Positions 38,681 to 47,001 of a stretch of 64,000 nucleotides of DNA are shown in pieces. Position 1 is the first letter of the stretch. Each line of letters starts with the position of its first letter. The DNA comes from Streptomyces cyanogenus (GTDB lineage: Bacteria; Actinomycetota; Actinomycetes; Streptomycetales; Streptomycetaceae). The DNA lies in assembly GCF_017526105.1 (NCBI RefSeq), contig NZ_CP071839.1, forward strand, positions 6,231,001-6,295,000, written 5' to 3'. The notes below the pieces were generated by a model. The model was not told the origin of the DNA. It did no database searches and was given only the letters and a program-made list of their open reading frames with translations. The translations under genes were made by a program, and so were the position numbers.

Positions 38681-39958
38681 ATGCTGAAGGCAAGGACGTC
38701 GGGGACCGGCACGCGTACGGCCGTCGTGGCCGCCGCGGTGGCCCTCACCGCGACGACCACCGTGGTCGCCCTGCCCGCTGCCCCGGCCCGGGCGGACGAC
38801 GGCCAGTGCACGTTCCCGTCGAAACCGTACGCGGGCCGGCCGTGGGCGCTCCAGCGCGTCAACCTGGACGAGTTGTGGGCGCAGTCCACGGGCAAGGGCG
38901 TCCAGGTGGCCGTGATCGACACCGGCGTGGACGTCAAGAACCCGCAGCTCACCAAGGCCGTGGACGCGTCCAGGGGCAGGAACCTGCTGCCCGACAAGAA
39001 CCGCAAGGGCGAGAAGATAGACCGCGGCAACAAATCGGGCACCACGGACACGGTCGGCCACGGCACGCGCGTGGCGGGCATCATCGCGGCCCGCCCGGTG
39101 AAGGGCACGGGCTTCGTGGGCCTGGCCCCGGACGCCACGATCATCCCGATCAAGCAGAACGACGCCGAAGGCGACGGTACGGCGAAAACCCTCACCGACG
39201 CGATCAAGTACGCGGTCCAGGCCGGCGCCGACGTCATCAACATCTCCCAGGACACCTCCGAGCCGCTCGACCCGAAGGACTCGACCCTGAAGGAGGCCGT
39301 CGACTACGCCCTGGACCGTAAGGTCGTCGTCGTCGCCTCGGCCGGCAACGACGGTCTGGGCGGCAACGTCAAGGCCACGTACCCGGCGTCGTACGAGGGC
39401 GTCCTGGCAGTGGCGGCCTCCGACCGCAACAACGAACGGGCGGCCTTCTCACAGTCCGGAGACTTCGTGGACGTCGCGGCCCCCGGCGTCGACATGATCT
39501 CCACGGTTCCGGGCAACGGCCACTGCTCGGACAACGGCACGAGCTTCTCGGCGCCCTATGTGGCGGGCGTGGCCGCCCTGTTGAAGTCCAAGTACCCCCA
39601 CTGGACGGCACAGGAGGTCGTGGCCCAGATCGAACAGACCGCGGAGCGCTCGATTCCAGGGCATGACAAGCTGGTCGGATGGGGTGTCGTGGACCCCCTG
39701 AGGGCCCTCACGGACGTGGATCCGGCGCACCCCCTCCAGTCCCCCCGACCGGTGGACGGCATGGCCAGGGGCGAGGCCCCGTCGGTCACCCCCCTGCACT
39801 TCGGTGAGACGGCCGAGGAACGCGACAACCGGCTGGCGACCTACACGGTCGTGGGTGGCCTGGTCCTGGTGGCGGGACTGGCCGGGACCGCGGTGGCGGT
39901 CCGGGACGCACGACGCAGGCGTGGCGGACGGCCGCACGGCGGCTCACGGACGTCCTGA
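38681..39958 (+). CDS. mycP: Mycosin (subtilisin-like serine protease), copy 1
   Basis: A 425-residue MycP, the membrane-anchored protease of T7SS. A signal peptide (1-39) precedes the subtilase domain: catalytic Asp80 (VIDTGVD), His127 (VGHGTRVAG) and Ser288 (GTSFSAPYVAGVAAL), with Asn223 in SAGNDG. A C-terminal transmembrane helix (VVGGLVLVAGLAGTAVAV) and a basic tail anchor it. ATG with GGAGGAG SD directly after eccB, so the two are likely co-transcribed. It is divergent from copies 2 and 3 in sequence. Confidence 0.94.
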   Translation: MLKARTSGTGTRTAVVAAAVALTATTTVVALPAAPARADDGQCTFPSKPYAGRPWALQRVNLDELWAQSTGKGVQVAVIDTGVDVKNPQLTKAVDASRGRNLLPDKNRKGEKIDRGNKSGTTDTVGHGTRVAGIIAARPVKGTGFVGLAPDATIIPIKQNDAEGDGTAKTLTDAIKYAVQAGADVINISQDTSEPLDPKDSTLKEAVDYALDRKVVVVASAGNDGLGGNVKATYPASYEGVLAVAASDRNNERAAFSQSGDFVDVAAPGVDMISTVPGNGHCSDNGTSFSAPYVAGVAALLKSKYPHWTAQEVVAQIEQTAERSIPGHDKLVGWGVVDPLRALTDVDPAHPLQSPRPVDGMARGEAPSVTPLHFGETAEERDNRLATYTVVGGLVLVAGLAGTAVAVRDARRRRGGRPHGGSRTS

Positions 39959-40250
39959 CCCTGGGGTCCCGCCCCCGGGATCCGCAGACACGCAAAGGCG
40001 GCGGTGCCGTCGAGGTACCGCCGCCGTGCGCCCCACCGACCTCGCGCGCCTGGCCGACGTCGTCGGCGAGGAGCCAGGCGGCCTCGACGCTGCGCCCACG
40101 CCACGGACCGGCACAGACAGCGTCGGCTTCGACTTCTCCACGGTGACCGAGCCTGAGCAGCCGATGAGCAGCACACCGGCGGCAACTGCCGAAAGCCCCC
40201 AAGCTGTTGCGGACAGGCGGGCTGGCCGAACCGCAACCGGAACCTGGCCG
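39944..40250 (-). pseudogene. Possible lipoprotein remnant
   Basis: On the minus strand a frame encodes LSATAWGLSAVAAGVLLIGC, a plausible signal peptide with lipobox, followed by about 75 residues that end in TGA at 39944, overlapping the end of the mycP copy 1 gene by 15 nt. No credible start or SD is found. It may be a degraded lipoprotein gene or chance; the remaining interval to 40604 has no supported gene. Confidence 0.25.
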
Positions 40251-40604
40251 TGTGGGTCGCAAGCGCCGACTGCGCCGGGCTGAGCACCGGTTCGTGCCTG
40301 CCGGTCTCGGGCCGCAGTGGCGTTCGAGTTGACCCCGTAAACCTCCCTGCTCCGCCACTCGGGCCGCTCGTGCATGTCGCTCCGGGCGGCCCTTACACGG
40401 CGTGACGTGCTGGGACACCGCAGATCCGCGTCAATGCGTCGACCGGTGAGAACCGAAAGGTCTATTGCCTCGAAGATCATCTGAGCTCGTAACTCGGTCT
40501 GTTCGGATGGCGGTGCAGCGCCGCTGATCTATCAAGCGTGGAGGTTTGATGGAGAGCGCGGACGGGCGATGAGTCCTGGACCCCCGCCGTGGGCCGGTGG
40601 GTGA

Positions 40605-40833
40605 CCACTCCGTCAGGCATGGCGGGGGCATGCCGGCGACCAGGGCGGCGAACGCGGAGGCAATGGTTCTAGAGTCCTCCGGAGCGCGTTGGAGGCTGCC
40701 ACAGGCAGGTCTTCTGCGCGGCGCCGACCACATGGGGGAGCCTGAGGGCGCGGACGAGGACACGGATCTGCCCGACTGGCCCGTGCGATGTGCCGCCGGT
40801 GGCCAAGTAGCCGCGATTGAGAACACGGAAGAG
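40605..40833 (+). pseudogene. Deletion scar: fused remnants of the two-gene cassette
   Basis: This 229-nt stretch joins two parts of the neighbouring gene pair. Positions 40610-40665 match 42507-42560 (the 5' end of the 148-residue ORF; CGGCGACCAGGGCGGCGAAC is identical), with a 1-nt deletion causing a frameshift. Positions 40681-40833 match 44517-44723 (the 3' end of the Pro-rich protein gene plus the spacer before mycosin copy 3; GCCGCGATTGAGAACACGG vs ACCGCGATTGAGGACACGG). About 1.95 kb present in the intact cassette is missing at the junction, with a further ~60-nt internal loss. It cannot encode a functional protein. Confidence 0.85.
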
Positions 40834-42138
40834 ATGAATTCAGGGATGAGCCGACGAGCGGAGCGGGCTGTGTTCCACGGGGCACGCAGTGGCAGACGAG
40901 TGCGCGTGGTGGGGGCGGCTGTCGGTGCCCTGGTGGCCGTGACTGTGGGTCTTGCGCCGGGCGCTGTCGCGGACGACGTCCAGGCGAAGCAGTGGTACCT
41001 CGGGCCGATGCAGGCCGAGCAGATGTGGAAGGTCAGCACGGGTGAGGGCGTGAAGGTCGCTGTCATCGACAGCGGGGTGAACGCGAACACCTCGTCGCTC
41101 AAGGGGCAGGTACTGGCTGACGAGACGCCCAAGTCGGTCGCATACCGGGCAACGGTGGACTATTCCGGCCATGGGACCACCATGGCCGAGCTCATCGCGG
41201 GCACCGGAGCGGGTGGTGGCCTGAAGGGGCTGGCGCCCGATGCGAAGATCGTTCCCTACCGGATCGAGCTCGACGATCTGAAGGGCGGGGCGGCAGAGAA
41301 GAAGAAGACCCCCGAATCCGAGGATGCGATCAGAGCGGCAGCCGACACCGACGCGAAGATCATCAACATGTCCTTCGGAGCTCAAGGGCCGGGCCCCAAG
41401 GAGGAGGCAGCTATCGAGTACGCGGCCTCGAAGGGCAAGCTGCTAATCGCGGCGGTGGGCAACGAGGGGGGAAAGGCAGGGGACCACATCGGATACCCGG
41501 CCGCCTTCCATTACGTCGTCGGTGTGGCGGCGTCCGATGAATCCGGCACGGTCTCCAAGTTTTCCTCGTCCGGAAACTACGTGGACGTCGCGGCACCGGG
41601 CCAGGACTTCCCCGGCTGGTGTGACACGTCCTTCCGCTCGTACTGCGACGATGTGAACGGTACGAGTTCTGCAGCGGCGATCACCTCGGCTTCCGCGGCG
41701 CTGATCTGGTCGGCGCACCCTGACTGGACGGTGAACCAGGTAACCCGTGCTCTGATCGACACGGCCGGCCGTAAGTGGGCCAAGGACGACCCGAGCAGGT
41801 ACCTCGGCTACGGCACCATTCGCCCCCGCCTGGTTCTGGCGAACCCCGATTACAACCCTGGCCCTGCGAACGTCGATCCGCTCGCCAAGTGGAACGGCGG
41901 AGACCTGCTGGCCAAGTCCGCAACCTCCTCCACGCCCTCTTCCTCTCCCTCCTCCTCCGCATCAACCCCGTCACAAGTCCCCGAAAAGGGTTCTACCGGC
42001 GGTACTTCGGCGGCAGGATCGAGCACGGAGTCGTCGAAGGACGACAACACCCTCTGGGTCGTGCTCGGCGCCGTGGCCGCGGTCGTCGTGGTCGGCGGTG
42101 GGGGCGTGGCCGTCGCGCGGGCGCGGCGTGCCAGGTGA
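40834..42138 (+). CDS. mycP: Mycosin (subtilisin-like serine protease), copy 2
   Basis: A 434-residue mycosin. Signal peptide (about 1-47, ending GAVADDV), catalytic Asp79 (VIDSGVN), His113 (GHGTTMAEL), Asn210 (AVGNEG) and Ser278 (GTSSAAAITS), followed by an extracytoplasmic Ser/Pro-rich linker and a C-terminal membrane anchor (TLWVVLGAVAAVVVVGGGG). All triad residues are intact. ATG 40834 is used by homology with copy 3. Upstream sequence is the scar of a deleted gene pair, so the original promoter may be gone; the spacer SD-like GAGG of copy 3 is GAGA here. Confidence 0.9.
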   Translation: MNSGMSRRAERAVFHGARSGRRVRVVGAAVGALVAVTVGLAPGAVADDVQAKQWYLGPMQAEQMWKVSTGEGVKVAVIDSGVNANTSSLKGQVLADETPKSVAYRATVDYSGHGTTMAELIAGTGAGGGLKGLAPDAKIVPYRIELDDLKGGAAEKKKTPESEDAIRAAADTDAKIINMSFGAQGPGPKEEAAIEYAASKGKLLIAAVGNEGGKAGDHIGYPAAFHYVVGVAASDESGTVSKFSSSGNYVDVAAPGQDFPGWCDTSFRSYCDDVNGTSSAAAITSASAALIWSAHPDWTVNQVTRALIDTAGRKWAKDDPSRYLGYGTIRPRLVLANPDYNPGPANVDPLAKWNGGDLLAKSATSSTPSSSPSSSASTPSQVPEKGSTGGTSAAGSSTESSKDDNTLWVVLGAVAAVVVVGGGGVAVARARRAR

Positions 42139-42142
42139 CGTC
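41979..42142 (+). repeat. 164-bp perfect repeat, copy A (3' end of mycosin copy 2)
   Basis: Identical over 164 nt to 45887-46050, including all synonymous sites, the stop codon and 6 nt beyond. Identity extends further upstream with a single mismatch at 41978. Confidence 0.9.
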
Positions 42143-42360
42143 TTTCGGCCGGAATCGCCGGAGCGCGGAACCGATTGGGCGTGGAGGTTCGACGTAGATC
42201 ACATGAGAGTGGCGTGCTCAGGCCTTCAGGTGTGCCCATCGTTGACCGATGGGGTGGTGACGCACGACTGCATAGCAGCGCGTGTTCGCGCGCTACAAAA
42301 CGGCAATTCGGGCGAACTGTGACGTTGGATTGGCCCTGACGTCGAGTCAACACACCTGTC

Positions 42361-42391
42361 GGTTGGACCGGTTGGACAGGTTGACTAGAGT
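42361..42391 (+). promoter_or_regulatory. Predicted promoter with tandem GGTTGGAC repeats
   Basis: TTGGAC (42363-42368) and TAGAGT (42386-42391) are separated by 17 nt, matching the Streptomyces TTGAC-N16-18-TAGRRT housekeeping consensus. Three near-identical units, GGTTGGACC, GGTTGGACA and GGTTGACT, run in tandem through the -35 region, possibly binding a regulator. It would start transcription of the two-gene cassette about 104 nt before the GTG at 42502. The interval 42143-42360 shows nothing else. Confidence 0.65.
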
Positions 42392-42501
42392 GGTAAACGC
42401 GTTGTGAGGCGCGGCTCGCTTTGCGATCGTACGGCGAGTGGTTGGTCGGCCACCGGTTCCGGATGGGCCGATGGTTGTACGGGGAAACGGGGAGGAGCGT
42501 C

Positions 42502-42948
42502 GTGCTTCCGTCAGACATGGTGGGGGGCGTGTCGGCGACCAGGGCGGCGAACCTGGAGGCCAGCGGTGAAGCGCTGGACAAGTTCGTGGGTCAAGTCGAC
42601 AAGGTGCTAAGCGCCCTCGAAGGGTCCGCGGGTAACCCGACGAAAGTCGGCGCCCAGACGATCAGGGCTTCGTCCCTGACGTCGGGTGGGGAGAGCGAGT
42701 TTCCTGAGGCCCACGGTCTGTACAAGCAGTACACCAGGGTCCATCACGAGCTGACGACCCTGTCCAGGTCGCTGCACCTGCAGATCGAGGCGATCGGAAT
42801 CGCGGTCAAGGGTGCGCGCAACGGCTTTGACAAGCTCGAAGAGGAGCAGCGTCAGCGGTTCTGGGCGATCCAGGCGGAGATCAAGAAGCTCCAGCCCAAG
42901 GCGGAGGACAAGCAGCACGCCAGCAGCGGCACCAAGACGAAGGCGTGA
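42502..42948 (+). CDS. T7SS-cassette helical protein of unknown function
   Basis: A 148-residue, largely alpha-helical protein with charged, heptad-like stretches (GEALDKFVGQVDKVLSAL; EIEAIGIAVKGARNGFDKLEEEQRQRFW). GTG 42502 is chosen because GGGGAGGAG sits 5 nt upstream; an in-frame ATG at 42421 would add 27 unlikely residues. Its stop overlaps the next gene. Its size and helical character resemble WXG100-superfamily partners, but no WXG motif is present. It is present as a truncated remnant next to mycosin copy 2. Confidence 0.8.
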   Translation: MLPSDMVGGVSATRAANLEASGEALDKFVGQVDKVLSALEGSAGNPTKVGAQTIRASSLTSGGESEFPEAHGLYKQYTRVHHELTTLSRSLHLQIEAIGIAVKGARNGFDKLEEEQRQRFWAIQAEIKKLQPKAEDKQHASSGTKTKA

Positions 42949-42950
42949 CG

Positions 42951-44699
42951 ATGACGGACAAGAAGCACGAGGAAGACCTCCATCGCGTCTCTCGGCAGAA
43001 CTCGATGGCGGACATCGTCAGAGGTGTCGAAGACGGTTCGCTCCCGTTCCTCGGCATGGCACGCCCGGTGGTCGAAGCCACGCCGTTCGGGCGGGCTGTC
43101 GCCGCCAGGACGGACTTCGACAAGCGCGACCTCGAACTGAACAAGATGATCGATCTGGTCGAGTCGACCGACCCCGAGGACCTTGAGTCCTCCGGTAAGG
43201 CTCTGTGGGATGCGCGCGATGCCATCAAGAAGGCCGCCGACGACCTCAAGGCCAACATCGACCAGGTTCACTGGGTCGGAGAATCGGGCGAGGCCTTCCG
43301 TGGCTGGGGTGACAACCTCGTCACCAACACACACCACTTGAGCGAGTTCGCCGGAGCGGCGGGCGACCAGATCACCGCTGCCGCGGTGGGTCTCGCGGCC
43401 GTTCGTGGTGCCATGCCGGCTCGTGACACCAGGGCGGAACCGAAGCGGCCCGACAAGTTCACCGAGGCCGAGAAGACCGCGAACGCGAAGGACTACGCCG
43501 CCGCCGTCAAGGTGGAGAAGGACCGCCAAGAGGCGATCAACCAGATGAACCGGTTGGCGTCGTACTACGCGGTCTCGGAAGAGGTTCTGGCGGCCCTACC
43601 GGCCAAGGACAAGACGCCGGATTTCACGTCGGTACCCGATGTCGGAGTGCCTCGGCCCACGTACTGGTCCGGCGAGAACTCTCCTACGTCCGGCACCGGC
43701 TCTCCGCACACAGGAACCGGATCGACGCCTGCCCTCGGCCATCACACGGCTGCGGTGGGGCCGGACCATGTCACTCGGCATGTAGTTACAGGTGACACCA
43801 CGCCCCGGGTCCCGGCCACGGACCCCACCCGCAACATTCCGCTCCCTGAGGAGCCCGTCGGTACGCACATCGACAGCACCGGCACGCTTCCTCCGCCCAC
43901 GACCACCCACACGACCGGCCCCACCCCGCCGGTCACGGGCATGCCTCCGACAAACGGCGGCCAGCCCGATCCGCTGGGTGGCGGCGGCTACCGTGTGCCG
44001 CTCCCCAACCCGACGTCGGGTCGAAGCCTGAACGGTTCGCGCGGGTACCGTACCCCTCCCTTCGCTCAGGGCCGCGCGGGTACGACCGGGCTGACCAGTC
44101 CGACGGGTCCCGGACGTACAGCCGCACAAGGCCCTACAAACCCGATGGGGCGTACGACACCGACGGGACAGTCCGCAGGTAGGAGCACCACTCCCTCTCC
44201 CATGGGGCGTGCAGTCACCGGTGGTACACCGCGACCCGGTGGAACGGCGACACCCCGGGGGAACACCGCGCCGACCACCGGCGCCGGCCGCTCCAACGGA
44301 GTGGTCGGTGGCCGCCCCACGGCTACCGGCGGCCCGGCGAAGGGCGGGGCGAAGATCCCCCGTGGCACGGTCATCGGTGGGGAAGCGCAGACGAACTCCC
44401 GGTCCGCGCCTGGCCGCCTCGGTCAGCGTGGTGTCTTCGGAGCGTCCGAGTCCACGGTACGGCCCGGTGTGAAGGCGCCCGGCTCTTCCGGCTCTCGTAC
44501 CGGTGCGGGTGTGTCGGAGGCTGTCACAGGCAGGCCTTCAGCGCGTAACTCCGCCGCGGGAGCTGAGCGTAACGGCTTGACGCGTGGTGGTGCCGGTCTC
44601 GTACGCGGTGCCGGCCACAAGGGGAAGCCCGAGGATGTCGACGAAGAGACATATCTGCCCGACGAGCCCCGGCGTGATGTGCCGCCGGCGGCGAAGTGA
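42951..44699 (+). CDS. WXG-like/PPE-like protein with long Pro/Gly/Thr-rich tail, putative T7SS substrate
   Basis: A 582-residue protein. The N-terminal ~220 residues are helical and contain HWVGESGEAFRGW, a WxG-like turn (WVG) followed by a helix, as in WXG100 and PPE folds. Residues about 220-560 are low complexity (Pro/Gly/Thr/Arg) and a short acidic C-terminus (GKPEDVDEETYLPDEPR) ends the protein. ATG 42951 has GAAGG about 8 nt upstream; an alternative GTG at 42945 overlaps the upstream stop. Flanked by mycosin genes and esxAB, it is a plausible secreted ESX substrate or chaperone partner. Not a recognised family. Confidence 0.8.
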   Translation: MTDKKHEEDLHRVSRQNSMADIVRGVEDGSLPFLGMARPVVEATPFGRAVAARTDFDKRDLELNKMIDLVESTDPEDLESSGKALWDARDAIKKAADDLKANIDQVHWVGESGEAFRGWGDNLVTNTHHLSEFAGAAGDQITAAAVGLAAVRGAMPARDTRAEPKRPDKFTEAEKTANAKDYAAAVKVEKDRQEAINQMNRLASYYAVSEEVLAALPAKDKTPDFTSVPDVGVPRPTYWSGENSPTSGTGSPHTGTGSTPALGHHTAAVGPDHVTRHVVTGDTTPRVPATDPTRNIPLPEEPVGTHIDSTGTLPPPTTTHTTGPTPPVTGMPPTNGGQPDPLGGGGYRVPLPNPTSGRSLNGSRGYRTPPFAQGRAGTTGLTSPTGPGRTAAQGPTNPMGRTTPTGQSAGRSTTPSPMGRAVTGGTPRPGGTATPRGNTAPTTGAGRSNGVVGGRPTATGGPAKGGAKIPRGTVIGGEAQTNSRSAPGRLGQRGVFGASESTVRPGVKAPGSSGSRTGAGVSEAVTGRPSARNSAAGAERNGLTRGGAGLVRGAGHKGKPEDVDEETYLPDEPRRDVPPAAK

Positions 44700-44723
44700 C
44701 CGCGATTGAGGACACGGAATACG

Positions 44724-46046
44724 ATGAAGTCAGGGATCAGCCGACGGGCCGAGCGGGTTGCGCTCCACGGGACGCGTAGCGGCAGACGAGCGCGCGCCGT
44801 GGGCGCGGCCGTCGGCGCCCTGGCGGTGGCGACCGTGGGTTTTGCGCCGAGTGCTGTTGCGGATGACGTCCAGTCGAAGCAGTGGTACCTGGGCCCGATG
44901 CAGGCCGAGCAGATGTGGAAGGTCAGCACGGGTAAGGGCGTGAAGGTCGCTGTCATCGACAGCGGGGTGAACGCGAACACCTCGTCGCTCAAGGGGCAGG
45001 TCCTGACCGACGAGGTTCCGAAGTCGGTTGCCTACCGCGCTACGGACGACTACGGCGGTCATGGGACGACCATGGCGGAGTTGATCGCGGGTACGGGTGC
45101 GGGTGGCGGTCTGAAGGGTTTGGCGCCCGGGGCGAAGATCGTTCCGTATCGGGTCAAGTTCGAGAACTTGAAGGGCGGGGCGGACGAGTTGAACAAGACG
45201 CCCGAGCCGGCCGAGGCGATCAGGGCGGCAGCCGACACCGACGCGAAGATCATCAACATGTCCTTCGGTGCGGTGGGCCCGAGTTCCAAGGAGGAGGAGG
45301 CTGTTGAGTACGCCGCCTCGAAGGGCAAGCTGCTGATAGCGGCGGTGGGCAATGACGGCCGGAAGGCGGGAGACACCATCGGTTACCCGGCCGCCTATTC
45401 GTACGTGATCGGCGTCGCATCGGTCGACAAGTCCCTCACGGTGTCGAAGTTCTCCTCGTCCGGTAACTACGTGGACCTCTCGGCACCAGGCCAGGGCTTT
45501 CCGGGATGGTGCGACACCAACTTCCGTTCGTACTGCGACAACGTGAACGGTACGAGTTCGGCAGCCGCGATCGCCTCGGGCGCCGCCGCTCTGATCTGGT
45601 CCGCGCACCCTGACTGGACGGTGAACCAGGTCACCCGTGCCCTGATCGACACGGCCGGCCGTACATGGGCCAAGAACAATCCGAGCAAGTACGGCGGCTA
45701 TGGGCTCATTCGCCCCCGTCTCGTTCTGGCGAAGCAGAACTACGACGCCGGCCCGGCCAACGTGGACCCGCTTCGGGCGGAGAACGGCGGCGACCTGCTC
45801 GCCAAGTCCGCAGCATCCTCCACATCCTCCTCCTCTTCTTCCTCCCCGTCCGCCCCCTCCTCCTCCGCATCAACCCCGTCACAAGCCCCCGAAAAGGGTT
45901 CTACCGGCGGTACTTCGGCGGCAGGATCGAGCACGGAGTCGTCGAAGGACGACAACACCCTCTGGGTCGTGCTCGGCGCCGTGGCCGCGGTCGTCGTGGT
46001 CGGCGGTGGGGGCGTGGCCGTCGCGCGGGCGCGGCGTGCCAGGTGA
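44724..46046 (+). CDS. mycP: Mycosin (subtilisin-like serine protease), copy 3
   Basis: A 440-residue mycosin, collinear with copy 2 and about 80% identical over the protease domain by eye. Intact triad: Asp79 (VIDSGVN), His113 (GHGTTMAEL), Ser278 (GTSSAAAIAS); Asn210 in AVGND. Signal peptide and C-terminal membrane anchor are as in copy 2; the Ser-rich linker is slightly longer. ATG 44724 with a GAGG about 12 nt upstream. It immediately follows the Pro-rich gene and precedes esxA. Confidence 0.93.
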   Translation: MKSGISRRAERVALHGTRSGRRARAVGAAVGALAVATVGFAPSAVADDVQSKQWYLGPMQAEQMWKVSTGKGVKVAVIDSGVNANTSSLKGQVLTDEVPKSVAYRATDDYGGHGTTMAELIAGTGAGGGLKGLAPGAKIVPYRVKFENLKGGADELNKTPEPAEAIRAAADTDAKIINMSFGAVGPSSKEEEAVEYAASKGKLLIAAVGNDGRKAGDTIGYPAAYSYVIGVASVDKSLTVSKFSSSGNYVDLSAPGQGFPGWCDTNFRSYCDNVNGTSSAAAIASGAAALIWSAHPDWTVNQVTRALIDTAGRTWAKNNPSKYGGYGLIRPRLVLAKQNYDAGPANVDPLRAENGGDLLAKSAASSTSSSSSSSPSAPSSSASTPSQAPEKGSTGGTSAAGSSTESSKDDNTLWVVLGAVAAVVVVGGGGVAVARARRAR

Positions 46047-46050
46047 CGTC
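45887..46050 (+). repeat. 164-bp perfect repeat, copy B (3' end of mycosin copy 3)
   Basis: Identical to 41979-42142; the two genes differ elsewhere, so this tract has been recently homogenised. Confidence 0.9.
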
Positions 46051-46173
46051 GTCAGCCGTCTGTAGCCCTGTGCTCTTCGGATAGGGCATGCAGTACGCGC
46101 TCACCGCCGTGGCGCACTGCGCGGCTGTGGGCCGAGCCAGTTGGACCAACAGACAGACACAGAAAGGGCTGAG

Positions 46174-46518
46174 ATGGCCGACAACAAGCAGAAGCTCGAA
46201 GATGCATCAGTAATCCACCTGCAGAAGCAGATGCTGGAGAAGTACGAGGGCATCCGCAAGCGCGTGCACGGTCTGCAGGGCGTGATCGACGGCCTGGAGG
46301 GTCAGTGGCACGGTATCGGTCGTGCCGCCTTCGACTCCAAGCAGTACGAGATCAACCAGTCGCTGCAGGCCATCGGTGGCATCCTCGGTGACGTCATCGA
46401 GGCCATGACTGCGACGCGCAACATCAAGGACAGCAAGGAAGACGAGGTCCGCGCGGCCGTCAACAAGATCGACGTGCGGGACGGCGCTCCCACCGTGTCC
46501 CCCCTGAGCTCCTACTGA
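46174..46518 (+). CDS. esxA: WXG100-family protein EsxA-like
   Basis: A 114-residue helix-turn-helix WXG100 protein. The WXG turn is GQWHGIGRAAFD (WHG), between two long helices. No YxxxD/E secretion signal is apparent at the C-terminus, which fits the EsxA-type partner of the heterodimer. ATG 46174 has AAAGGG 6 nt upstream. Gene order with esxB 78 nt downstream supports co-expression. Which of the two homologues carries which name is based on the motif, not on identity to a reference. Confidence 0.9.
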   Translation: MADNKQKLEDASVIHLQKQMLEKYEGIRKRVHGLQGVIDGLEGQWHGIGRAAFDSKQYEINQSLQAIGGILGDVIEAMTATRNIKDSKEDEVRAAVNKIDVRDGAPTVSPLSSY

Positions 46519-46596
46519 TCCGAGCGAACACTCAGGACTTCTGCCGGGGTACCCGGCGCATCCACAGATCCACATCGGTGAGACGAGGTAACAGGT

Positions 46597-46896
46597 ATGG
46601 CCAACAACGCTGACGGCCTGTCAGTCACTTATGACGGGCTCGACGTCGCGGCGACGAAGATTGGCAACGAGGCGAGCGAGCTCGAGCGGGACCTCGCGGA
46701 GCTGCGTCGGCTGGTCGTGAGCAGCCTGCAGTACTGGGAGGGTCAGGCGCAGGACACCTTCAACGAGAAGCTGACCCGCTGGGACAAGGAAGCGAACGAC
46801 ATCCACCAGGCACTGGCCGGCATCGGCCACGTCGTCGCCCAGTCCGGCGGTACGTACATGGAAGGCGACAAGAAGGCGGCCAGCTACTTCCGGTAG
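46597..46896 (+). CDS. esxB: WXG100-family protein EsxB-like
   Basis: A 99-residue WXG100 protein: WXG turn at LQYWEGQAQDTF (WEG). Near the C-terminus, TYMEGDKK contains Y-x-x-x-D, the general ESX secretion signal YxxxD/E, so this is assigned EsxB. ATG 46597 with GACGAGG upstream. A hairpin terminator follows. Confidence 0.92.
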   Translation: MANNADGLSVTYDGLDVAATKIGNEASELERDLAELRRLVVSSLQYWEGQAQDTFNEKLTRWDKEANDIHQALAGIGHVVAQSGGTYMEGDKKAASYFR

Positions 46897-46928
46897 GCCG
46901 AGGCTCGCGAAAGCGACGAAGCAACTCC

Positions 46929-46959
46929 AGGGTGGGCGCGCGCGGGAGGCGCCCACCCT
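46929..46959 (+). terminator. Hairpin terminator after esxB
   Basis: 11-bp perfect stem AGGGTGGGCGC (46929-46939) with GCGCCCACCCT (46949-46959), 9-nt loop, then CTGTTGTG. Confidence 0.75.
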
Positions 46960-47001
46960 GCTGTTGTGCCCGGCCGAGGAGCCGATCCAGAGGGACGAAG
47001 G

